NCBI GenBank assembly: GCA_900549325.1
Contig: UROI01000003.1
Coordinates: 1-62,733 of the forward strand
DNA length: 62,733 nucleotides
Reading direction: 5' to 3'
DNA from: an uncultured Mycoplasmatota bacterium
Lineage (GTDB): Bacteria; Bacillota_I; Bacilli_A; RF39; UBA660
Shown: piece by piece, positions 17,310-24,808 of the stretch
Position numbering within the stretch: position 1 is the first letter of the stretch
How the letters are laid out: every line of letters starts with the position of its first letter
Translations under genes and position numbers: made by a program
Notes under the pieces: model-generated
Told to the model about the DNA's origin: nothing
The model's database searches: none
Seen by the model: only the letters and a program-made list of their open reading frames with translations

Positions 17310-19527
17310 TGTCTACCACACTTTCGGTAATATACACTTGTAAGTTATCATTTATCATTCCGCTTATTAATATAGCGACTCTTTTTAGTTCTTCATTCTT
17401 TGCAACATCACTTAGTCTGTTTTCATCATCTTTAGAATCCTCTTTTATATGTAAAATTAAACTATAATATGCCATTTGCTTTATATATTCATCATTCAAG
17501 GCTTTTATTGACAAATCATCGTCTGTTCCTTTGGTAATATTTTCTTGAAGTTTTTTTAATGGTTTATTCTCCATGTTGATATATATTTCAATTGACTCTG
17601 TAGAATCCTTCAAAACACAAGGTAGTTCTTCATCATCACTAAAGAATTCTTCAAACTCCGTGCTATTCTTAAATACTGGTACTGTTGAAATTTTAGGTGG
17701 TTGCTTTGTTTGCTCATCTTTTGATTGATCGCTCTTTTCTTTATCTACAACTTTTATCATAATTGATGATGATAAATTTTCATCATCATACCCCTTAATA
17801 TACAACTTAAAGAAAATGTCATCTCCAACTTTTACATCGGGAGATAATTTGAAGTTTATAATTCCATGACCGTTTTTATAAAATTTAAATCCATCGAAAA
17901 TTAAAGCATTTTCATTTTCAAAAATGAAGCCAAGATTGTCTTCCATACTATACATCTCATGATCTGCATTAGAAGTATAGTTTAAAGCAAGGTCTTTATT
18001 TATTGGTAGTTCAAAATTCTCTTTATTTGAAATATTTAAAAATGTTGGAAATGCAAATAATTCTGGTAATTTTTGAGGATTGTTAGATTTTTGTTGTTTT
18101 GTACTAGGAATATCTTTGGAAACCTTTCCTATTCCACCTGTATTTAGAAAAACTCTCAATTTGTTTTCTATTTTTTTATTTAGTTCTTCACTCATATTTT
18201 CTGAACTTGCACTCAGCATTTGTTCTTTAAAATATTTATTCAAATCTATTAACTCTTGATCCTCCTGCAATAAGTCAACAACTTTCCTTCTTAATGCATC
18301 TGTATAATCATTATCTTGAAACTTTGCTCTATCAGAAGTAAACAAACGTGCTTTAATCCTGTCATCCATATTGTCACAATCAACATTAACAATTAAATGA
18401 TTTAATAAATATGGTTTATTAATTTTTTCAAAAAAATTAGAATTTTCATTTCCTTCTACCTGACCATTAATTGTATATAATACTGGTGTAGTTTTTTCGT
18501 TATAATTTTTATATGAATCTTTATCAGTAATAATCCAATAATTAATAGTAATAGTTCCGCCGAAAATATAATCTGCTATTATTCTATTATTATACTTTAC
18601 ATGTTCATTATTATTTAATCTTGAATTGCATCCTAGTGCAATTATTACATTATTGTGATTTTCAAAATTTGTTTTGTCAACAGAAATTCTGTTCTCAGTA
18701 ATTCTTATTGGTAAAATTGGATTGAATAATTTTTTATTAACAAAATGAAATATACTTTTATCACCTGGAGCTTTTGCACTACTTCTACCATATTGATTAA
18801 TGTTCATTTCTATATGTCTTACTAATGTTCCTGGTAAAAACTCATTATTTTTATCAATTACAGATATCGGACAACCAGTACTTTTTAAAACTAAGTATTT
18901 ATGTATTGGCGTTTTATAATCTAAATCATCAAATTCTTTTGTAATAGTAAATGAAATTCTGTTTGAATTATCTTTTTCCGGTATTGGTTTTGATATTATT
19001 AATGTATGTTTAGAAAATATATTAGCAGTTGAGCCTCCCTGTCCAAATGTTCCTGCAAGGTAAAACTTTCTTAATTTATTCCCCCCCTGTAAACTAAGAA
19101 TTGTTTTTCCAAATTCTTCACTACTTAGTCCTATACCATAATCTCTTATCTCTATTGTTGGTCTCCATTTTTTATTTGACTCTAAAACATTTAATTCTAC
19201 TAAAGACTTAAGGTTTTTATCAATTTCCTTAATATCATACTTAGATAGATCACCTTCTTTAATACCAAAATATTTTTCGGAAGACATTCGTGGATTTTTT
19301 AGTTGATTATCAGGGTTTAAATAATAATATTTTTCAATAACTGCATCTATTGCGTTAGTTAATCTCTCTATAATACCATTTTCACCACGCTCAAGCATTT
19401 GAAAAGTTGAATGATTTGACTCATTGTTGCCAATTGGAATCCATTCAGTTTCATATTTACTTTCTATTAATTTTATTAGTTCATCTATATCCTTAACTGT
19501 ATTTGCATTGAATACCTCTCTTAACAT
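17287..19527 (-). CDS. GHKL (MORC/MutL/Hsp90-type) ATPase of a restriction-modification cluster
   Basis: 746 aa. Residues 50-190 carry the Bergerat fold: N-box LTNAIDAVIEK, G1 RDYGIGLSSEEF, then LAGTFGQGGSTANIFSKH as G2. The middle and C-terminal regions (380-746) match no family I know. The latter has a beta-rich part around 540-620 followed by an acidic linker. GHKL ATPases with DNA methyltransferases and nucleases were described by comparative genomics as MORC-like restriction systems, where an ATP-dependent clamp or looping role was proposed. Start ATG 19527 has SD GAGGTGAT. It overlaps the downstream SRA-like gene. Confidence 0.75.
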   Translation of the reverse strand: MLREVFNANTVKDIDELIKLIESKYETEWIPIGNNESNHSTFQMLERGENGIIERLTNAIDAVIEKYYYLNPDNQLKNPRMSSEKYFGIKEGDLSKYDIKEIDKNLKSLVELNVLESNKKWRPTIEIRDYGIGLSSEEFGKTILSLQGGNKLRKFYLAGTFGQGGSTANIFSKHTLIISKPIPEKDNSNRISFTITKEFDDLDYKTPIHKYLVLKSTGCPISVIDKNNEFLPGTLVRHIEMNINQYGRSSAKAPGDKSIFHFVNKKLFNPILPIRITENRISVDKTNFENHNNVIIALGCNSRLNNNEHVKYNNRIIADYIFGGTITINYWIITDKDSYKNYNEKTTPVLYTINGQVEGNENSNFFEKINKPYLLNHLIVNVDCDNMDDRIKARLFTSDRAKFQDNDYTDALRRKVVDLLQEDQELIDLNKYFKEQMLSASSENMSEELNKKIENKLRVFLNTGGIGKVSKDIPSTKQQKSNNPQKLPELFAFPTFLNISNKENFELPINKDLALNYTSNADHEMYSMEDNLGFIFENENALIFDGFKFYKNGHGIINFKLSPDVKVGDDIFFKLYIKGYDDENLSSSIMIKVVDKEKSDQSKDEQTKQPPKISTVPVFKNSTEFEEFFSDDEELPCVLKDSTESIEIYINMENKPLKKLQENITKGTDDDLSIKALNDEYIKQMAYYSLILHIKEDSKDDENRLSDVAKNEELKRVAILISGMINDNLQVYITESVVDNGTEESN

Positions 19528-19543
19528 ACTATCACCTCTTTAC

Positions 19544-19759
19544 TTAAAACTTAAAACTATTGTTTTTTCCTTTTAACTTAAATTTTGTTTCTGCTAAGGC
19601 TAATTCTTCTTTTAAAGTTTTAAAAACTTTTTTTACGTCTTCTTCAGTGTAAGAATAAGCCCGCGTATTGGATAAATTACCTATAAGTTGAATGTTTTTT
19701 ATTGCGTTATTAACTCTTTTTTCAGCCAATTCTTTAAACTTTATTTCCTTTTCTTCCAT
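19544..19759 (-). CDS. Small charged helical protein of the restriction cluster
   Basis: 71 aa, mostly helical: AEKRVNNAIKNIQLIGNLSN, YSYTEEDVKKVF, LKEELALAE. I recall the same short pattern in small genes beside restriction or mobile loci, without known function. It lies between the methyltransferase and the GHKL ATPase (16 bases from the latter) on the same strand, so it is part of the operon. It might be a regulator or subunit. SD GAGAGG lies about 10 bases upstream of the ATG. Confidence 0.6.
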   Translation of the reverse strand: MEEKEIKFKELAEKRVNNAIKNIQLIGNLSNTRAYSYTEEDVKKVFKTLKEELALAETKFKLKGKNNSFKF

Positions 19760-19860
19760 ATAACATTTGCCTCTCTTTCAACATATATTATACATATTTT
19801 TAAAATGTTGTCAATATATTTTTGCAATATTTTAAAAATATTACAAAAATGAAGCATATT

Positions 19861-21030
19861 TTATTGTGCTTCATTAAACAGTTTTTCAGCCATTGTTTTA
19901 ATTACATCAACATTCACAGCATTTCCAAATTGTTTGTATGCTTGTTGATCATTCTTATTTGGAATAAATGTGTCAGGAAAACTCTGAAGTCTAGCTGCTT
20001 CTCTAACTGTTAGTCTTCTTTTATACTTACCTATTATTGGAATTTGTACCATTGCTACTAACGCAGGAAAGCATGTTGGTTTTTTAACCCTAATACCTGA
20101 CGGTCTAAATTGTATTATCCCATCCCATAACGATTTTATGCTATTACCAGCTTGCCATTCTAATTTTCTATGTGTTGGAGCAAATTCTTTTAAATAATTA
20201 TATTTTTCCATCCATCTATCTATAAACTCTTTATTATTGTTATATAAATTAATATTCTTATTTATGAAATCCTCTTTCCATTTTGGCAATTTTTCATCTT
20301 TAAAATATCCATTAAAATATACTGCCCATATTGGGAAACCAATAACTGTTTCTTTAATTCCTTTATAAAATTCATCCCACGCTGTTAAAACCATTTTTTC
20401 ATAATCTGAAATATAGTATTTATTTGACACTTTCTTTGTTTCTAGCACGGTTGAAATATCATTTTCTTCTTTTGACATCAATTCTGGCAGTTTTATATTT
20501 AAATCTTTATCAGCATTTTCTGGATCATATATACCCAAAATTACAACTCTTTCCCTTAATTGCGGGATACCTAATTGATGTGGGCTAATAATAATAGGTT
20601 CTTTTGTCAAACGATAGCCAATTTCTTTCAAATGTGAATAAATTGTATTCCATGTCTTTTTATTGTCATGTGATACTAAGTTTCTTACATTTTCTAAAAC
20701 TATATACTTTGTCTTATGATATTTTAAAATTCTCTCTATTTCAAAAAATAGCGTTCCTTTAGTTTCATCGTTGAATCCTAACTGTTTTCCAGCTTTAGAA
20801 AATGTTTGGCATGGGAAGCCAGCGCATAGAACGTCATGTTTGGGTATATCTTTCTCATCTATATCCCTAATATTGCAATCAGAATTAATACCATAGTTTT
20901 CATAATATGTTTCTATTGCATACTTATCAATTTCAGATGCAAATACACAATTTCCACCTAATTGTTCCATTGCCTGATGAAAGCCACCTATTCCAGCAAA
21001 TAAATCTATAAACTTAAAGTCCTTTTTCAT
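19861..21030 (-). CDS. DNA (cytosine-5-)-methyltransferase
   Basis: 389 aa, complete C5 methyltransferase. Motif I is IDLFAGIGGFHQA, motif IV GFPCQTFSKAG with catalytic Cys74, motif VI VLENVRN, motif VIII LGIPQLRERVVILG, and motifs IX-X RLTVREAARLQSFP and KQFGNAVNVDVI. The variable target-recognition region is about residues 205-320. It methylates cytosine in an unknown site and should protect the host from the divergent nuclease gene. Start ATG 21030; it shares a 142-base divergent promoter region with the nuclease gene. Confidence 0.95.
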   Translation of the reverse strand: MKKDFKFIDLFAGIGGFHQAMEQLGGNCVFASEIDKYAIETYYENYGINSDCNIRDIDEKDIPKHDVLCAGFPCQTFSKAGKQLGFNDETKGTLFFEIERILKYHKTKYIVLENVRNLVSHDNKKTWNTIYSHLKEIGYRLTKEPIIISPHQLGIPQLRERVVILGIYDPENADKDLNIKLPELMSKEENDISTVLETKKVSNKYYISDYEKMVLTAWDEFYKGIKETVIGFPIWAVYFNGYFKDEKLPKWKEDFINKNINLYNNNKEFIDRWMEKYNYLKEFAPTHRKLEWQAGNSIKSLWDGIIQFRPSGIRVKKPTCFPALVAMVQIPIIGKYKRRLTVREAARLQSFPDTFIPNKNDQQAYKQFGNAVNVDVIKTMAEKLFNEAQ

Positions 21031-21172
21031 TTTTACATCACCACTATATTAATTATACTACTTTTTTTTACATAAAGCTAGCATTTTTTACAAATTTAAG
21101 CGAAAATTTTGCATTTGGTTATAGATTTATTTAGAGCAATGTTATATAATTATTATAGGAGGTTAATAATAT

Positions 21173-22444
21173 ATGGCCAATTTAAAAAGTGAACAGTTGA
21201 GAAGCGACCTAGGTCTTGAAATAAACTATGATCAACCACTTTCAACTTCTGAAATGATGAAAAATATTATCAATATTCTTGGTAAAAGTAATTGCTATAT
21301 AGAAAAAGTTAATAATAAAAAGTTGCTTTTTTACAAACATAGTAATACAATTGAAGTACTATTACTTGCATCAATTACTTACATGGGAGGGAATGGTCAA
21401 CATCCGATTTATAAAAAAAGAATGCAATTAAAGAAATGGTATAAAGATATTGTGAATTATTATAGTAATAAATCAAATTATAATGTTAGATTCATTGGTG
21501 TATATCATTATCAAAATAATATTATTTTTGCAGAATTTAACAAAGATTCCTATGTTAAGAAAAAAATGAATTCTTCTGCCGCCCATGTTTATACCAATGA
21601 TTTGTATCAGGCAATGAAGGATGGTTCTTTTAAAAGAAAAGACAGAAATAAAAATGAAATTACTACAATCAAATACATTAAATTTAAAGACTATTTAGAT
21701 AATAACATGTCAAAATACAGTAATGATTTATTTAACATATTTACTTTATTTAATGAAGGCGATTTCTTTGGAAAATGGATAAGTGCAAAAGTTGCAATAC
21801 CAGAAATGCACAAAGAAAACTGGAATAAATGGAAAGAAACAGAGTGGCCAGGATGGTACCTAGAATTTAAAATGAATTCCTTCATCAAAGAGAAATGTCT
21901 TGAAAATAAAATCTTATATGTTGGTAGTTCTCATAAGCGTGCAGGAGAATTAGACTTTGACTTGTGGTTTGGTGAAGATAATTTTTATGGTGATTTAAAA
22001 GCAAGTGATATTGATAAAAAGGAAGCACCTGGAAATGATCAAAATAGTTTTATTGAATGTATCAACAAGTATAATAAATTTTGGTATATCATTTACGAAC
22101 ATAATACTATAAAAGATAATGAAACCAATAATTATGATGCAACTAGATTTAGAGCAAACTATATTAAAGATAATAATGAATGGCCACTTGGAAAACAATT
22201 TGATGAATTAAGTTATTATAAAAGAATGAAAAATTCTATTAAATTCATTAAGATGTATATAATTGAACTTAATAGAATTAATTTTAGAAATGTATTAAGT
22301 GACTTTAATCAGGGAAAGCAGCCCAGTGGAGATGCAAGGAATCCTAAATTTAAAATATCAAAGAAAAATATAGATAACTTTATTGTTTACGAGCAAGATT
22401 TTATACAGATTGAAGAGAAAAAATTGAATCATTGTCAGGAATAG
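21173..22444 (+). CDS. Putative type II restriction endonuclease (PD-(D/E)xK-like)
   Basis: 423 aa. AGELDFDLWFG followed by FYGDLKASD (about residues 250-275) gives a D-x(n)-D-x-K arrangement typical of PD-(D/E)xK nucleases; further C-terminal residues include NSFIECINKYNKFWYIIYEH. No helicase or methylase domain is present. Its position divergent from a C5 methyltransferase makes a type II R-M pair likely, with the GHKL and SRA-like proteins as extra parts. ATG 21173 follows GGAGG by 10 bases; TATAAT at 21145 is the likely -10. The family is not recognised, so the endonuclease call is inference. Confidence 0.65.
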   Translation: MANLKSEQLRSDLGLEINYDQPLSTSEMMKNIINILGKSNCYIEKVNNKKLLFYKHSNTIEVLLLASITYMGGNGQHPIYKKRMQLKKWYKDIVNYYSNKSNYNVRFIGVYHYQNNIIFAEFNKDSYVKKKMNSSAAHVYTNDLYQAMKDGSFKRKDRNKNEITTIKYIKFKDYLDNNMSKYSNDLFNIFTLFNEGDFFGKWISAKVAIPEMHKENWNKWKETEWPGWYLEFKMNSFIKEKCLENKILYVGSSHKRAGELDFDLWFGEDNFYGDLKASDIDKKEAPGNDQNSFIECINKYNKFWYIIYEHNTIKDNETNNYDATRFRANYIKDNNEWPLGKQFDELSYYKRMKNSIKFIKMYIIELNRINFRNVLSDFNQGKQPSGDARNPKFKISKKNIDNFIVYEQDFIQIEEKKLNHCQE

Positions 22445-22463
22445 TTATAAATATTAAAACTTA

Positions 22464-22491
22464 AAATTCGGAAAATCTTCCGAATTTTTTT
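22464..22491 (+). terminator. Intrinsic terminator of the endonuclease gene
   Basis: AAATTCGGAA pairs perfectly with TTCCGAATTT around loop AATC and runs into seven T. Confidence 0.9.
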
Positions 22492-22647
22492 ATTTATTAT
22501 TTTTTGATTTGTATTATTTGCATTAATACTTTAAAAATCTAACCTTATACACCCTATTTTATTAAAAGGGGGGTTGTTCTACATTGTTTTATGTTTAATA
22601 TATATTTTAACAAAATGTATTATAAAGTTATTTTTTTCTTTATATAT

Positions 22648-22675
22648 TTGAGATTATATAAAAATGATGTATAAT
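22648..22675 (+). promoter_or_regulatory. Sigma-A-type promoter of the 22701 gene pair
   Basis: TTGAGA (22648-22653), a 16-base spacer and TATAAT (22670-22675). The start of transcription is expected near 22682, just before the SD AGGAGG. A second TATAAT overlaps at 22675. Confidence 0.6.
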
Positions 22676-22700
22676 ATAATGTGTATTAGGAGGAGATAAT

Positions 22701-23669
22701 GTGGTAGTAGGCGTTAATATATCGAGTTTTAGACTTAAAAAAAAATATACAAAAAAAGAAGAATTTATTCCGTTTTATTCTGACTTTTCAAAAAATAAAG
22801 ATGATTGTATTTATTCATGTGATAATATCATAGATGTTATAGAAGAATTCTATAAATCTAAAATTTTACCAGAACAGTTAGATTATCATAAAAAATATTT
22901 TGGAACAAAAAAAGATTCCTTTAAGATTATTGAAAAAAATGATAGAATATATGTCTCTTTCACAGTTATTTGTGGTGCATATGGAATCAAATCGGAAATA
23001 ACTGATATTGATACTAATGAAATTTTGTTTAAAAGAAAAATAAACAATGCCGATGTAAAAGATTTTAGAATTATGTTTGCTTTTGCTAGAAATCAAGATA
23101 CATTTGAAGTTAATAAAGGAGTTGTTCTATTTGAAGTAATTGGGCAATATGGAGTAAAAACTTTAATTACTAATAAACTTAGAGAGTTTTTATCAAATAG
23201 TTTTCATGTAATTCCATTTTTTTATACAGTTTCAACAAGAGAGGCTTTTGAGAAATTGGTTGAAAAAGGAAGTTTTAAAAAAATTAACTTAATAAAAAAT
23301 GAAGTTAGTCCTAATTTTTCTAATATGTTGGGTATTAATTGTGGAAAAGAAGTTAGAACTGTTGCAGTAGCATCAATTAGAGAAAAGAAAAATTTTGTTG
23401 ATAAACTATTAAACTTTGCAACATCCGACAAGGAAGTTTACGAAATAGATGATGAATACGATGATATTTCGATTACAATAGATATGGGTGGAAGAACAAA
23501 AACAACAAGTATTAAAAACTTTAGTTCATTGTATATTGTTGAAGAACTTCCTAAGGATGTTTTAGATATAGATGGAGAAATGATTGTACAAAAAATCGAT
23601 GATGCAATGATGCAATATGCCAATGATTATTTAGATAATATTGTGGAAGGTGATGAGATTGTTAATTAA
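22701..23669 (+). CDS. Unrecognised soluble protein of a two-gene accessory operon
   Basis: 322 aa, no signal peptide or membrane segment. Mixed alpha/beta with IYVSFTVICGAYGIKSE, FRIMFAFARNQDTFEV, VVLFEVIGQYGVKTLIT and GGRTKTTSIKNF; no catalytic motif is recognised. GTG 22701 is chosen because AGGAGG lies 7 bases upstream, while the nearby ATG runs into a stop after two codons. The next gene overlaps it and encodes a membrane protein. This soluble-plus-membrane plan recalls two-gene abortive systems such as RexA/RexB or Kiwa. A faint order resemblance to RexA (beta core, then FLxxxF, then lysine-rich helix) is not enough for a call. Confidence 0.55.
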   Translation: MVVGVNISSFRLKKKYTKKEEFIPFYSDFSKNKDDCIYSCDNIIDVIEEFYKSKILPEQLDYHKKYFGTKKDSFKIIEKNDRIYVSFTVICGAYGIKSEITDIDTNEILFKRKINNADVKDFRIMFAFARNQDTFEVNKGVVLFEVIGQYGVKTLITNKLREFLSNSFHVIPFFYTVSTREAFEKLVEKGSFKKINLIKNEVSPNFSNMLGINCGKEVRTVAVASIREKKNFVDKLLNFATSDKEVYEIDDEYDDISITIDMGGRTKTTSIKNFSSLYIVEELPKDVLDIDGEMIVQKIDDAMMQYANDYLDNIVEGDEIVN

Positions 23670-24267
23670 ATTATTAATTTTAATAATTGCAATTTATTTG
23701 TTTATATACTGTTTTTTAACAAAGCAAGACTACATAAATGTATCGCAAGTTATAAGAGAACAGTTACAATCTATACTTAAGAAGAAATCTGAAAGAAGAA
23801 AACGTGACATATATTCTTTTGTAAACATATATATACTTCCGCTACTATTATCATTTTTTTCTGCTTTAGAAAATATAATAAGTAACAATTTCTATGATAA
23901 TATTATTGTAATTTTAGCTATACTTGTATCTGTATTTTTAACTTTAATCAGCATTTTAACATCTAAAAGTTATAAAACAAAAACAGATAAGCAAAAAATA
24001 ATAGTTAACCTAACTTTTAATAATGTCTATTTTTTAACTGTAATATCTACGATATTACTAATACTTTGTTTTTTAAAGAGTAGTATTAGTAATATAGAAT
24101 TAAACCTTTTCAATAATATACCTATAATATGCAAGATATTTAATCTTAGTAATTATAAAGTTTTGTTTAACACCATAGTAATATATTTAATTATACAAAT
24201 AATCATACATTTATTAATTGTGTTAAAAAGGATACAACAAATATTTTTTATAACGTTTGATGATTAA
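23659..24267 (+). CDS. Multi-pass membrane protein, partner of the 22701 gene
   Basis: About 202 aa with five likely membrane segments: near the N-terminus, about 60-80, 85-105, 125-145 and 165-190. They are separated by a basic loop (KKKSERRKRD). TTG 23659 is preferred because GGAAGGTG ends 6 bases upstream; an in-frame TTG at 23641 and ATG at 23653 overlap the SD. It overlaps the end of the soluble partner gene, so the two are translationally coupled. No family recognised. A pore or membrane effector triggered by the soluble partner would fit the context but is not shown. Confidence 0.55.
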   Translation: MLIKLLILIIAIYLFIYCFLTKQDYINVSQVIREQLQSILKKKSERRKRDIYSFVNIYILPLLLSFFSALENIISNNFYDNIIVILAILVSVFLTLISILTSKSYKTKTDKQKIIVNLTFNNVYFLTVISTILLILCFLKSSISNIELNLFNNIPIICKIFNLSNYKVLFNTIVIYLIIQIIIHLLIVLKRIQQIFFITFDD

Positions 24268-24370
24268 ATAATTAATATATTTATTTTTAACTTTATGTAA
24301 AAAATATTGTACACCTAGTATAAAATTATATTAAAGCACAAAACGATCTAACAATGGACCGCTTCATGCT

Positions 24371-24544
24371 TTATTTTTTTAGTTCATATTTTTCAATCAA
24401 TTTAGAAAATGTCATGTTTACACTATTAATTATATCTTGCTGCTTTTCTTTTAAGTCAATTAATTTCTTGTAAATATCATTATATATTATACTTGCTGCT
24501 TTATTTTCAATTTTATTATTTTCATCTTCAAATCCTACTTCTAG
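24371..24544 (-). pseudogene. C-terminal remnant of a lost gene
   Basis: An open stretch of about 57 codons without a start reads GFEDENNKIENKAASIIYND and continues as a coiled helix (KKLIDLKEKQQ, FSKLIEKYELKK) to TAA at 24371. It begins abruptly next to direct-repeat copy DR1, and the upstream frame is closed. It looks like the tail of a coiled-coil protein whose front was removed, perhaps with insertion of the repeat-flanked helicase gene. A hairpin AAAGCA...TGCTTT follows its stop. Confidence 0.5.
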
Positions 24545-24554
24545 TTAACAAAAA

Positions 24555-24655
24555 AGCACTAGCACAAAAAATCTATTAAATAGACCTGTACTAGCGTCTT
24601 TCTTTAGTCAATTTAAGTATATCAGATTATTTTTATTTAATCAACAAATTTAAAC
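24555..24655. repeat. Direct repeat copy DR1 (structured, terminator-like)
   Basis: Shares CTAGCACAAAAAATCTAT, GACCTGTACTAGCGTCTTT and AATTTAAGTATATCA with DR2 at 27499, about 80% identical over 100 bases. The front folds as CTAGCAC/GTACTAG around an inner TCTAT/ATAGA hairpin with T-runs on both strands, so it can act as a bidirectional terminator. It lies downstream of the helicase gene. Confidence 0.75.
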
Positions 24656-24697
24656 AAATTTCTCCATACTAAAATAATATTAGTGTATATATCTATA

Positions 24698-24787
24698 GCT
24701 TATATATAATAGATGCAATAAGCATATTGTTATTAGACCTAGGCTAATAACAACACTAATAAGACTTACATAGTAAGGCTTATAGTG
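24698..24787 (+). repeat. Double-hairpin element copy E3
   Basis: Box GCTTATATATAATAGAT (24698-24714), small hairpin ATGC-AATAA-GCAT, then hairpin 1 24727-24753: TTGTTATTAG, loop ACCTAGG, CTAATAACAA. Hairpin 2 24754-24787: CACTAATAAG, long loop with inner CTTAC/GTAAG, CTTATAGTG. It lies 22 bases after the helicase stop. Hairpin 2 is identical in E4. Confidence 0.88.
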
Positions 24788-24808
24788 AACATAATAAAAT
24801 ATATATAA

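Noticed and set aside
24555..24655. DR1/DR2 as ends of an insertion sequence
   Set aside because: They are direct rather than inverted repeats, no transposase is encoded between them, and each has terminator-like structure; kept as repeats only.
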